Shown here piece by piece: positions 34,705 through 45,600 of a DNA stretch of 64,000 nucleotides. The translations under genes were made by a program, and so were the position numbers. Under the pieces are notes generated by a model, which was not told where the DNA came from, did no database searches, and was given only the letters and a program-made list of their open reading frames with translations. Each line of letters begins with the position of its first letter. The stretch's first letter is position 1. This DNA is from Trichaptum fuscoviolaceum. Its lineage: Eukaryota; Basidiomycota; Agaricomycetes; Hymenochaetales; Trichaptaceae. The stretch covers positions 3,231,773-3,295,772 of the forward strand of contig CAJSYZ010000007.1 of the NCBI GenBank assembly GCA_910574455.1, read 5' to 3'.

Positions 34705-36177
34705 GTAGTCTTTGATCTTTGATTCCCCTTTAGACGCTAGATTCCCCTCTCGCTTGTTCTCACCCTAACGCTTTGTTGCTTCACTGCTCCCGCTTGTTCC
34801 ACCCATGCTTACTCTCTGGGACTGTCCCTATGGCATCCCGTCCACTCATTCTGCCTCACTCAATCCATATCCCATTTTAACTTGGATACCTATCATGGAT
34901 TATTACCTCTCACATTGCAACCCAAATACCAAGGTAATTTCTACCGATGTCGAAGTTCTCCGCATAGTATATACGTACCTCAACGCACCCGTCCCCCGCA
35001 TATCTCTTCTTCCTTTATTTTCCTAGTTCCACCCATTTTGCCCTTCTCCAGCTTGTGTGCATTTTTATGACTACTTATGTACGTTCTTACGCATTCTTTG
35101 CAATACCTTTCAAGTCACTTCATTTTCTTGCATCTTGCATCTTGCATGTATAGTAGTTCTGTGTTTACAACTCTATCCTTCAGGCTCTAGGAGGATAGGA
35201 GTCGGAACTATTATAGCATGACTGGATATCCATCTTGATTCATACGGCTTCTGATAATAATATCCATTGTCTTGTGCACTTGGCTGAGGAATAAAATGCA
35301 AATAAATATAGTTGTTCATCGTCAAAAATACTAAGTTCTATTTTATCTCTCTAACTAATAAAGATGGATAACTCTGCGGAGGTCTCTAATCCATTGAAGC
35401 TGACGAACTTCACACAACAACTTCCACAAGCTGAATGAGGCTTGAGCAGCATACGGAATTCCATAGGTGTAATACGACAGCATGTTTGCACAAAAAAGTG
35501 GTATATAGTAGTAGTAGATGAATACGTCGAGGGACACCACACCAAAGAAAGAAATCCGCAAAGCCTTTACATACATCTATGTATGAAGCAGGAGAAAACA
35601 AATCCCTCTCCAAGCTTCCAAAGGAAAGGCGAAAGAAAAAAAAGGAGTTGGATTGAAAAAAAGTGATGAAATGAAAATGACGAGCCCGAAAAAAAATGAA
35701 GAAAAAAAAGAGTTTAAGTTATATATGGCGAGTCCAAGGAAGCTTTCGGATTGATCGGGAGGTGCTTTAACCTCAAGATGTGAACTGAACTGAAGAAAGT
35801 CAAAAGCAATTAGCATTAATTTACGATGAACGATGAAGGTGAGCTCCAGCTCAGTACGATGAAAGAGGCTTTTTGGAAGAAAGGAATTGAGGAAAAGACC
35901 GTGAAAATCCTCTGAAACAGCCCTTGACAATGGTGTCCCACAGGGCCTGCCCCCCACACGCGCATCAAAAGTTCCTACCGTTCAACTAATACAGTCTGCT
36001 TGATCAAAGCGAGAACCAACAGAAAAAAATCCTACGAGATACTACACGGAAAGCAGAAGCAGCAACACACTTGGAATCATGAGTTTGACAATCCATCAAA
36101 GCGAATATCCAAGCCGATCGAACACTCCCAGGAAACGTGATCATCGGTCGTCATCCACACCCGATTACTGGTGTTTT
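34705..36177. other. Intergenic region
   Basis: Convergent 3' ends of the 420-aa gene and the Msb2-like gene lie on either side. The stretch contains A/T-rich patches and a short triple repeat of a TTGCATC-type unit near 35129-35150. A minus-strand frame at 35577-35957 is Phe/Ser-rich because of an A-rich plus strand and is not a gene. Confidence 0.5.
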
Positions 36178-39100
36178 CTACCAGTTGAGCGTGTTATCCC
36201 GTAAGATCGGGTGGGAGATGGTGCCTGGGACTATTGTCCGTCGCTCGCGCATCCCGCCAGCTGCACTGCTAACCTGTTGATCATAAACATCTTCTGAGGG
36301 TGCAGCTTGTGCGTAGCCGCGCAGAGAGTCCTCCGCGAAGTAGAACGAACGCCTCCTCTGGCCACCCAGAGAGTCACGATCGAATTGCTGTCCAGGTGCA
36401 GGCAAGCCTTCGACGATTGGGTCAGAAAGCCGGCGGTGAGCAAGCTCTTGCTTCTGCTTGTAGTTTCGGTACACAAGGAAGCCGAGGATGCAAAGCGCAA
36501 TTCCGCCCAATGCCGAACATACACCGATGATGGCATCGAGCCTGGTGTTGTTCGAACTCGAGGATGCAGACGACGTTGAGGTATTATTGTCTGCCTGCCC
36601 CGTTGACCCACCGTCTGAGCTAATCGGATCAGGGATAGACGTCACAGCAAATGTGGCGTCGATGTGGTTCGCAAGCTGGTTAGGGATACCACTTGTGTCG
36701 GTGTACATCCCAGATTGCCGTGCCTTGACTTCTTGAGACAGTTCATCAACTTTATCCGACGGAACATATGCAATGTAGATTGTGCGAAGCTGATCAACGT
36801 CGCTTGTGGATTGGTATGATGCAGGTTTCCAGACTTGTAAAGCGAAAGTCTTGACTTGTTCAGCTTTTTGGAATGTAATTTAGTAAGATAGACTAATCAA
36901 CAGTCTTATATATCTAGAATTAGCTTACCAGGTATGTTGAGGGCAACTTCAAGGACATTCGGGAAGTACGCAAAGATTTGAGCCGCACTATCCAAATTAG
37001 ACGCCACAAATTTCCAGCCCAGAGAATCATCAAACAAGATACTAATAGCTGTATATCCAGACAAGTCATCCGAAGATGATACGGCATCTTCTTGCGGATA
37101 AATCCTCGCCGGAAGGTCGGTGGGCAGCGCGACGTTCGTAGCAGCCGACGCAGAGTTAGCCACGCTCTCGATCGGCACAGTTGTTGTCGGCTGGTCTGGG
37201 TTAGTGAGCGTCGTCGGAACGGATGTCGTCGTAGGCTGTTCCGACAAGAGGAGAGAGGTCTGTGTCAGGAAGGAGAATTGACTGTCGATTGATGCTGTCG
37301 TAACCGTGGTTGTGTCAGAGTCGGTTGTCGTCAGGCCTGGCAGAGAGGTGACGGTCGAGAGCGTCGTGTCGGATGTAGACGTAGCATTGCCAACTGGGAA
37401 CGTAATTGTGCTGTTCTGGCCATCAGTGGTAATCACTGAGGTCGTTACGCTTCCAGTATCCGTAGTGGTAATGGTAGCATTACCCGCAGTGGTTGTAGTG
37501 ACGCCATCATCCGAGGTGGTCGTTGTAGTGCTGCCATCCCCTGAAGTGGTCGTTGTAGTACTGTCATCGGCTGAGGTCGTCGTAGTGGTATCAGTGCCAG
37601 TGGTGGTTGTAGTACCTCCGACATTCGAAGTAATACTAGTAGGGACACAAATACTGATACCGAGCAAGTCCACTGACACGATTCCGTCACAAGAGGTGGT
37701 AGTACCCGACCCATCCGTTGTCGTTGTCGTTGTCGATCCTGTGTCTGGTGCCGAAGTGATTGTAGATCCAGCGTCACTAGTAGTTGTAGTGCTGACGGAC
37801 GTAGTCGTAGTAGGACCGCCAGTCGGGACACAGATCGAAATTCCCAACAAATCCACGGAGACTATACCATCGCAGGAAGCAGAGGAGCTTGATGTGTCTG
37901 TGGTCGTTGTTATCGTCGATGTCGAGCCTCCGTCGGGTGAGGACGTTGTCGACCCAGAGTCCGGCGCTGACGTGACTGTCGAGACTGTGTCCGTGGTGGT
38001 AATTGTAGGACTGGTGGTTGGGGTTGTAGTGGGGATAGCACAAATGGTTATACCAAGCAAGTTGACGGAGAGAACGCCATCACAATCCGTAGCAGACGAG
38101 CTACTGGAACTAGTATCGGAAGACACAGTTGTCGTATCACTACCAGAACTGGAATCAGTGACTGACGACGGAGGGGCCGTGGTCGTAGCGGATCCACTGT
38201 CAGTCGTCGGAGGAGCGGTAGACGTGGCAGAGTCTGACGAGCTGGTTGAACCACCAGTTGGGCCTATACAGATGTTATTTCCCAAAAGACCAATGCCAAG
38301 AATGCATCCCGAGCTAGTAGAATCCGCAGTCGTAGACTCGGTCGTACTCGATGACGAAGTTACGGTTCCAGTAGCGGATGAAGGTGGGACGGAGTCTGAG
38401 GTAACGGACGCAGTTGTCGAATCGGAGCCGGAACTCGCCACCGAGGTCACGCTCACAGATGTCGATGTCGAATCGGAGCCGGAGCTTGACACCGATGTCA
38501 CGCTCGCAGAAGTCGATGTTGACGTCGTAGAAGACCCGCCAATCGGAGGGGCGCAGACTGTGAGTCCTAGTAGATTGATTGAAAAGAGGTCACCGCATTC
38601 CTGGGAAGAGGAAGAGGAGCTGGACACAGATGAGCTCGTGACCGTCGCTGTCGATGGTGGTGGAGTTACTGAGGCGGGCGCGCTGCTTGTCGGGCCACTC
38701 GCGGCTGACGAAATCGTACTTGTACCTGTATCTGTGCTGTCGGTTGAAGTCACAGTGACCGTGATTGGGTCGGTGTTAGTGTCTGTGGCCGCAGAGGAGG
38801 CCGCAGAAGACGAGCCCGATTGTGACAAGGTGACCGTCGATGTCCTTGGTACGCAAACGAGGCCTACGTTGATGATGTCGAGAAGATCCAGCCCAACAGC
38901 ACATGAGGTTGTTACACTCTCAGTAACAGACGGCTGAGCCGAAGAAGGTGCCGAAGTGATCGACGTTGGCGGCCCCGCAGCGGTAGTCCCAGAAGACGGC
39001 ACTGACGATGTGTGGGTAGAGCTCGAAGTCGCAGCATCTGATCGGCTCGAGGGGGAGGAAGAGGACGTTGCCGCCGCTGAAGTACTCGACGTGGTGGATG

Positions 39101-39708
39101 AAGTTGTTGAGGATGTTGACGACGACGAAGACGATGAAGAAGACGAGCTCGAGCTTGAAGAAGACGAGCTAGAGCTTGAAGAGCTCGAGGTATCCGACGA
39201 TGGTGAGACTGACGGAGAAGAAGGACCATGAACTACTGGCGGAGTAGGCGTTGGTGTGTTCTTAGACGAGCCGTCGCCATCGCCACCTAAAAAGGAAATT
39301 TCGAATATGAGCGAAGTTCTTAGACGTCGTAACGTGTCGATTTGCACAAATGATTGAGCTTGTTGACATGAAATCACAAACGTAGATAATGCAGCATGAA
39401 ACTTGAGAGACAAGTGCCGCTCCGAAAAATTATTCAAATAGATCGGTCTACTCACCAAGCACAGGCCCAACAACATCGCTCACAATGGCAGCAGGTCCGC
39501 TCACGACGCCGCTTACAATGTCAGAGACGAGGTCCTTCCTCACTACAGACAATCGTTCTCGCTTCGACGCCTCCAAGCTCCTCCGTGCGTGCGATCGTGA
39601 CCATGAGGAGTGTACCGCATCAACGGGACTCGAAAGCGTAAGGAAGAGTGCTGCGAGTGCGAAGACCGCAAACAGGTTGAAGAAGGAAGAAGAGGTATTG
39701 TGTGCCAT
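36178..39708 (-). CDS. MSB2: Msb2-like signalling mucin
   Basis: Predicted plasma-membrane sensor of the Msb2 family, which acts upstream of Cdc42 and the filamentation MAP kinase pathway. Three exons (39708-39456, 39286-36929, 36863-36178) give 1098 residues. An N-terminal signal peptide is visible (FFNLFAVFALAALFLTLSSP), followed by a Ser/Thr-rich mucin region of about 700 residues. Near the C-terminal end is a folded block: YTAISILFDDSLGWKFVASN, then IFAYFPNVLEVALNIP, KTFALQVWKP, RTIYIAYVPSDKVDELSQEV and IPNQLANHIDATF, matching the conserved extracellular part of Msb2. A single helix follows (IIGVCSALGGIALCILGFLV), with a cytoplasmic tail of about 100 residues (RNYKQKQELAHRRLSDPIVE). Six hydrophobic segments with paired cysteines interrupt the mucin region (separate entry). 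A Wsc or Mid2 sensor is less likely because the folded block fits Msb2. Confidence 0.85.
37647..38903 (-). repeat. Six cysteine-bracketed hydrophobic repeats in the mucin domain
   Basis: Six copies lie in frame in the Msb2-like gene at 38903-38853, 38597-38553, 38306-38268, 38084-38040, 37874-37830 and 37691-37647. Examples are CGDLFSINLLGLTVC, CDGVLSVNLLGITIC and CDGIVSVDLLGISIC (twice). Cysteine spacing is x15, x13, x11, x13, x13, x13. The linkers are Ser/Thr/Pro/Asp-rich and shorten toward the C-terminus. Sequence shows the pattern; a disulphide-closed beta-strand bead is inference. Confidence 0.85.
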
Positions 39709-40769
39709 ATTTTGATAGCTATGGCGAGCGTTGAGTAGCGAGCGGGTCGAAGAAAGCAATCGCGTCGAGAGAAGAAGGTCAGATCCAGGACAAGGCGGGA
39801 GAGACTCCGCCAAAGATAATCAGGAAGCAGAGAGAGCTGTAAAGAGCGACGTGGCGAAAAGCGAAGTGTTTAAGGAGTTATTCGTATTTTCGTGACGCCA
39901 GGCCGACCGCTCGAGGGGATACGAGGGGGACGGCGGGCGTTGTATGGGAGGAGGAAAGGAACTTGAAGAATGCCCTTTCGCAGAGAGGGCCGCCGACTGT
40001 TACCCCGTAGGAATTTCCAACCGCTGTCACAGTCACACATTAACCCCTTGATGCAATCACCGGCAGATCATCGGTCGGCTTACTTTTGACGTTTTCTGCT
40101 TCTGTTATTTTAACTCCTGTGTTGTAGGTAGGAAACACAGAAATCATATCTACCGTTACTTTCATTCATGTGAAGACACACATTATTGCACATTAAGACC
40201 CTCTTTTCAAAAGACTGTATTTCTTGCCACTGTCACAACTTCCGAATGGAGAACTGCTTCTCCCATCAAAACCTCATCACCCTTCTGTTCACATGAAGTC
40301 GAACTATCGCATCAAGTCATTCATTCCTCAAGCGAGAATGAAGAGAATATATCCTCGCATGTACGTTGATCAACATACTATGATAATCAGATCCTCGAAC
40401 CCTGAAGAAAGCATCGCATCGAAGGCGACCAGCCGTTCATCCGCGAATAGCCAAGACTGGCAACAGCGCTGCAGCCTCAGTAACCGTTATATTTTAGGAG
40501 ATGCCGAACTTCACGCGGTAAATTTGACAGAAGCAAAGGCTTTGAGGCGCTCAGCAGGCATCTTGAACAGAACGTGAAGATCTCGAACGCCACCTCATTC
40601 CATTCACACGACGATGGTATAAATACTGTCGTTCAGAATGGGCAATATTCGGTCGTACCAAAAGAGCAGCATATCATATTCATGTGGCGAGGGCATGTAT
40701 TGCATACAATGCAGTATAATATGACACGTGCAAGCGAAGGGAATCAAAAAACGAAGGAAGCGAGACAGT
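39709..40769. other. Intergenic, promoter of the Msb2-like gene
   Basis: About 1.06 kb upstream of the mucin gene and downstream of uL23. No gene is supported. A plus-strand frame at 40224-40577 has no known domain. Confidence 0.5.
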
Positions 40770-41413
40770 TTAGATGAAGCCAATCTACAAGGACAATTGT
40801 TAATCATGCATTCGGGCATTGCTGAATCATAGCTACCTTGTTGGCAACATCCAGAGCATCATGGTCTGCAGTCAACCGTACATACGCCTTCTTCTTTCCG
40901 TCGGGCCTTTTCAAAAAACATCAGTATCTGGTCTGATCCTCATACTGTCACAAAACTCACCGAATGAGAGTGTTGATTTTCGCAGCCTGCACATCCCAGA
41001 GCTTCTTCACCGCGTCCTTGATCTGACGCTTGTTCGCCTTGATGTCAACAAGGAAAACGAGCGTGTTGTGCTCCTCGATCTTCTTCATCGCGGATTCGGT
41101 GTTCAGCGGGGACACAATTGTCCGGTACTCGTCCATGCGCGGCACATGCGGGATGCTCTTGCGAGGGTAGCGGGGAGTACGGGGGAGGCGGAGGGTCTTC
41201 GGGCGATGGAAGGAAACGGAGTAGCGGACCTTGCGCGCACGGTACGCATTAGTGCCCTGGAGCGCTGCCTTCTTTGCGGACTTGGCCTTCGCCGTGTCTT
41301 TTGATGCTGAAAACGATTTAATGTAAGGACATCCATAGCATCCTTCTAGTGCGCTTGGTATACGCACTCTTGGAGGCCGCAGCCTTGCCCTTCGTTGATT
41401 TAGTGGTGGCCAT
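40770..41413 (-). CDS. RPL25: 60S ribosomal protein uL23 (L23a, yeast L25)
   Basis: Component of the large ribosomal subunit at the polypeptide exit tunnel, where it helps receive SRP and nascent-chain factors. Four exons (41413-41368, 41306-40961, 40906-40837, 40784-40770) give 158 residues, normal for the family. The N-terminal tail is basic and Ala/Lys-rich ([15 protein letters not shown]). The core has [35 protein letters not shown], then [20 protein letters not shown] and [20 protein letters not shown], and ends ALDVANKIGFI. The last exon is only 15 nt; reading through its donor gives a false tail ending at 40804. The IGFI end is the usual one for uL23, which supports the micro-exon. Confidence 0.95.
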
Positions 41414-42681
41414 TTTACCCCGAGTCTAGGAGCAAGCAGAGTCAGAACCCAGGTTTGTTGAAGGCGTGGAGTTTGACGCAAAGAGCATTGTCTCAAGAGT
41501 CAAGAAGTCGGGTGTGCGGTTTGGGATTCAAGTGCTGAAGCGTGCCATCCAACCTAAGTTCCTCTCATCCACTCCTTTGCCCAACTTCCAACCGCACCAA
41601 ACCACTCCCAACGAGTCCAACAATCTCCCAGACCAGTCTTCAATCGCTAGATCAACGGAAATCGCTCACCTTGAATCGTTGTCGCTGTCGACGATGTCGG
41701 GCTGGCCTTGTACAACTTTTCCGTGCAGAGCGAGTGTGCCGAGCCGAACCCAGTGTTTTCGGCACTTTCCGAAGCTTGAATCGTGACAGTCACTGACACA
41801 TTGACTTGTGTCACATGTGCGGTCCCGGTCCTTGTAACACTACTTATTCACGGCCATCAATGTCATGTTTTTCTCAGATAATTTAAGTTACGGTTAGCTA
41901 TTTAATACTATTGTCTAAGTATCTACGAAAGACATACATACATGCAAGAACTGTAGAGCTAAAACATCAAGTAAAGTGATGTTACCTAATTGGGAAATCG
42001 TGAAATTTCGCCGGGTGGACTCGGAGAGAAAACAGACATTCCTTGTATGCAGCAAGATTTTGAACTTGAAGAGAGTCCGCCATTATTTTGCGCATTTAGT
42101 GCCAGAATATCAATAGAATCTTAGCTAGCTCTAAATATTTGTCAAATGGCAATAATAAGTATGTAGCTAATTTTTTATTGATTTAATGTTAATTTTCGAA
42201 AATCGAGAACCTTTCAAAACTAACATTGTTTTCTTCGATCCCCAGGATCACTGCACCAATAAAATCTGTTCTCGGTCTGTATGCAGTAGTCATAGTCTAT
42301 CATGGCTTGAAGCTAGCTACAATATTTCAATGGCCTACGGAAGTTTAAAGACACAGCTACGAAACCTGCGCCCTGCAGGAAGTGTGATAGGCGTTAGGTT
42401 CGAGTTATTATGTGTCATTTAACGAATATTCTTCTGGCTACTATGTCCAGTACAGTAGTGTTATCACTTTATGATGTAATAGGCTAGCAGACAAAGATAA
42501 CGAATACGAAGAACAATCTAAATATGTACAGTGCTAACTTGTTGCAGGGATCACCGAGACAAGACAAAGAATAATGATAATGAAAATAATTGCATCGTAA
42601 TAAAGTTGACTGAGAACGAAAGTGATGACGTTGAGCAGATAATGTCGAAGATAAAGACGTGTCATAGAGGTTGTAGAGTCA
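41414..42681. other. AT-rich intergenic region
   Basis: Upstream of uL23 and downstream of Scc2. The stretch 41830-42600 is markedly AT-rich and shows no supported gene. Possible 5' UTR sequence of uL23 lies just right of 41413. Confidence 0.5.
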
Positions 42682-45600
42682 TCATTCCCATTCATCTTCT
42701 TCGGGTTCTCCTGTCGCGCCATCTTCATTCCAGACCACGACAAACTGCACAAGTAGACCCAGAGTCAGCCAACAGGAAAGAAGCGAATACAAATATACAC
42801 TCACCCTCCCCTTTTGTTCTTCCGTATCTTCCCGGCTAAGCATCGGCTTTCCGATGAATGGCATTCTCTCCCAGCTAATTGGGACGTCTCTCTTCCTCGT
42901 CGCTGGCCGATCTCCCACCGTACTCTTCTTCCCCAGCACAAACTTTTGACATTTACTATCGCAAAGAGCAAGAAGACTCAGCATTTTTCAAAGTGAAAGA
43001 AAAAACAAGCCTACTCTTCGGTCAGCCCGTACAAAACCTTCAGGTGAGCTTTCAGTAGCATGATTATGCCAATGATACATGATGAACGCAGAAGAGCCAA
43101 CTGATCCTCAAATGAAAGATTTGGGAAGTCTGTTCGCGGCCTTTGTAGTTAGAAACAACAAGGACATTAACGGAGATCACACGCACCCTTCTTATCGGGA
43201 GACTCAGGGATCGCCTGCTGTACTTCTGGAACCTGCGCCTGCTCAGATGCACCTTCTGGCATAGGGGTTGAATGTGATCCATGCCGCTGGGAAGGCTTCA
43301 GCTGCGCTAGAAGGTTTCCAGGTGCGATGCGTTCCAAAAGTTGAGCGCCAGTCTCCGCCAGCTCACGCGTAAGAACCTTCAGCACGGTCAAGACTTCTTC
43401 CTGCGTCCGGTAGTCAAAACTCGCAAAATTCTCTGCCATGTATCGTGCAAAGTTGACGTCGTCCTGGGTAGTGGTAACAACATCCTTGATCTCGAAAACC
43501 TTCAACACCGAACGAAGGAACTCCTGCCTAGTAGCGCGCTTCTCTCGAACCAGAGCGTACCACCGACTGAGCAAGGCGATAGGCGTCGGCTGCATGCGAT
43601 ACCCTTGGACCGACTGAGAGCCTTCTTTGTTCTGGCTGTCTTTGCATTGATATTCGTAGCTCTTCCGGCATGCGGTGATGAATCCGGAATTGAGCAGGGA
43701 TGTGTGCTTGTGGTGCAAGATCGTATGCAAGGCAACGGCTCGAGAGCTAAGGTTGCTAGCAGGTGACGATTCGAGAGCTACTATGACTGGGAAAGACTAC
43801 AAGAGATATAAATAGAGGTAAATAAGTAACTTCGAATTTTCACTTTCAAATTTTACTGACCAGTAAAGGATGTGCGAGTCCTTGTTTGATGGTATAGCTA
43901 AGGATTTCCACGGCAGAAGACTGAATTTGCGTGTTGGCAGATAATGCAGCATCTAAGACCTGTTGAAGGTATCTCTGAATGACAGCAGAGCTCACGCTAT
44001 TCGAGAGGGATAAATTAGAGATCGTGAGTACTGTAAGGGAACACATACCCAGACTCCGCGAAGCCATGCGTGTTACCGACAAGCTCATCCATGTTGATGC
44101 CCGCTTTGGTTACGGCAGGCTTCGCCTTCAGCGATTCTGATGTAAGCGCGCTTAGCAAGTAACGGGCTGGCAAAAAGAACGGAGTTACCTTTCTCCTGCG
44201 CGCTATGCTTCGTGCTCTCTGATACTAGGAACTCTTGCATCAGCTTCAGTAGTCGCCCTTTGTTCTCCTCTTCCTGTGAAGAGAATATGGCATCCATCAT
44301 GGTCGCTGAGCTTTCCAGCGTCATTAATGTCGGTTGAGCCCGGAATAGGAAACCCAGGCATTGCAAAAGACGCCCACGAATATTGTTTTCAGTGTACTTA
44401 TCATACAAGCGCAGAATGCACTCGTATATATGCTGGATGATAGGGCCCTAGATGATTTGGTCATTTACTACGTATCTAAAAAATGCAAGGCCAGATAACC
44501 TACCTTAGTTATGGAGTTCAACTGGCCGTCGAGATCTAGTTCGTATATGAGCGATGACATCTTATATGGATCATGCTCTCCTACCTGAACTCTCAGCTCG
44601 AATGTGATCAAAATCGAAGTGTTCACCAAGTAGCGAGACAATAAGAACTAGTATATGGAGTGCACGGAGTTCCTGGGCATTAACGTTAGTATTGGTACGG
44701 TTGATGTACTGTTGCACTCGTACTGGCGCGAAAAGTGGAATGTCAGCTTAAGCACCTAGAAAACCCTGGTGAGCTCACAATTGCAAGACCTCAGTAGCGC
44801 AACGAGGCGTGCATAATCATGCGTAAGGTATTGCACAACTGCACAGAGGCATGCTACCGTTTCCTGCAAGGACTGGGAGTAAAATCGGAGTCAATGACAG
44901 TCAGACATCAATAGTGAATATAACGCACCCCAAGGCCAGCTTGAGGGTTAGGTTTGAGTACCATGGGTTGGAGGAGCAACTGAAGGTCATTGCCAAATTT
45001 GACAGCGGTCTTGGGCATATGTGGGATCGACATGCGATATATCTTGAGTATATAATCCGACGCTATGTAATCATCGACCTAAGGCACAATCGTAAGGAAA
45101 ACATCTGAAAGATATCTCAGATAGACTAATACTCACAGTTGTCGGGTTCCGTAGATAGTGAAGTAAAGTAGAAGCCTTAGGTCCAGATATGATATGAGGA
45201 TTAGCTGCAGCGAAAAGATGGATAGTTCGAATGCAGTTGACAACAGTCTGATAAGCATGAGTTAATGAAGGACAGTGTACGGAAATTTTGATTGAAAAAC
45301 TTACGGAATCGGAAGCATCTACTAAGCCGTCGATCATAGCATCACATAGTTGGGCATATCGATCGTGCAAAGCTGTAACATCGGCACCTTCCTTGCCAGC
45401 TACGATCTTGCTCAGCATATCTTCTAAGGGTGATTGTCGATCTTTGAAGTTGCCGCATACTCCCATAATAACAGATACATTCGCAAGCATCTCATTACGT
45501 TCCGCCCGAGCGATGGACTCACTGGAGGCCTGGCCCTTCGATGACACCAAGTTTGGATTTGTGAACCATAACTCTTCTAAAGTTTTTACTGCTAAGTCCT

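Noticed and set aside
35577..35957. 126-codon Phe/Ser-rich minus-strand frame
   Set aside because: It comes from an A-rich plus strand; its composition is biased and it has no recognisable domain.
37306..38937. 543-codon plus-strand frame antisense to the mucin gene
   Set aside because: It is an artefact of the repetitive Ser/Thr codons on the minus strand, which read as Val/Glu-rich codons on the other strand. It has no domain, and the minus-strand protein has a signal peptide, Msb2 block and membrane helix.
40804..40836. Longer C-terminus of uL23 ending QQCPNA
   Set aside because: This is reading through a donor site (GTAGCT). Splicing to 40784 restores the family's IGFI end.
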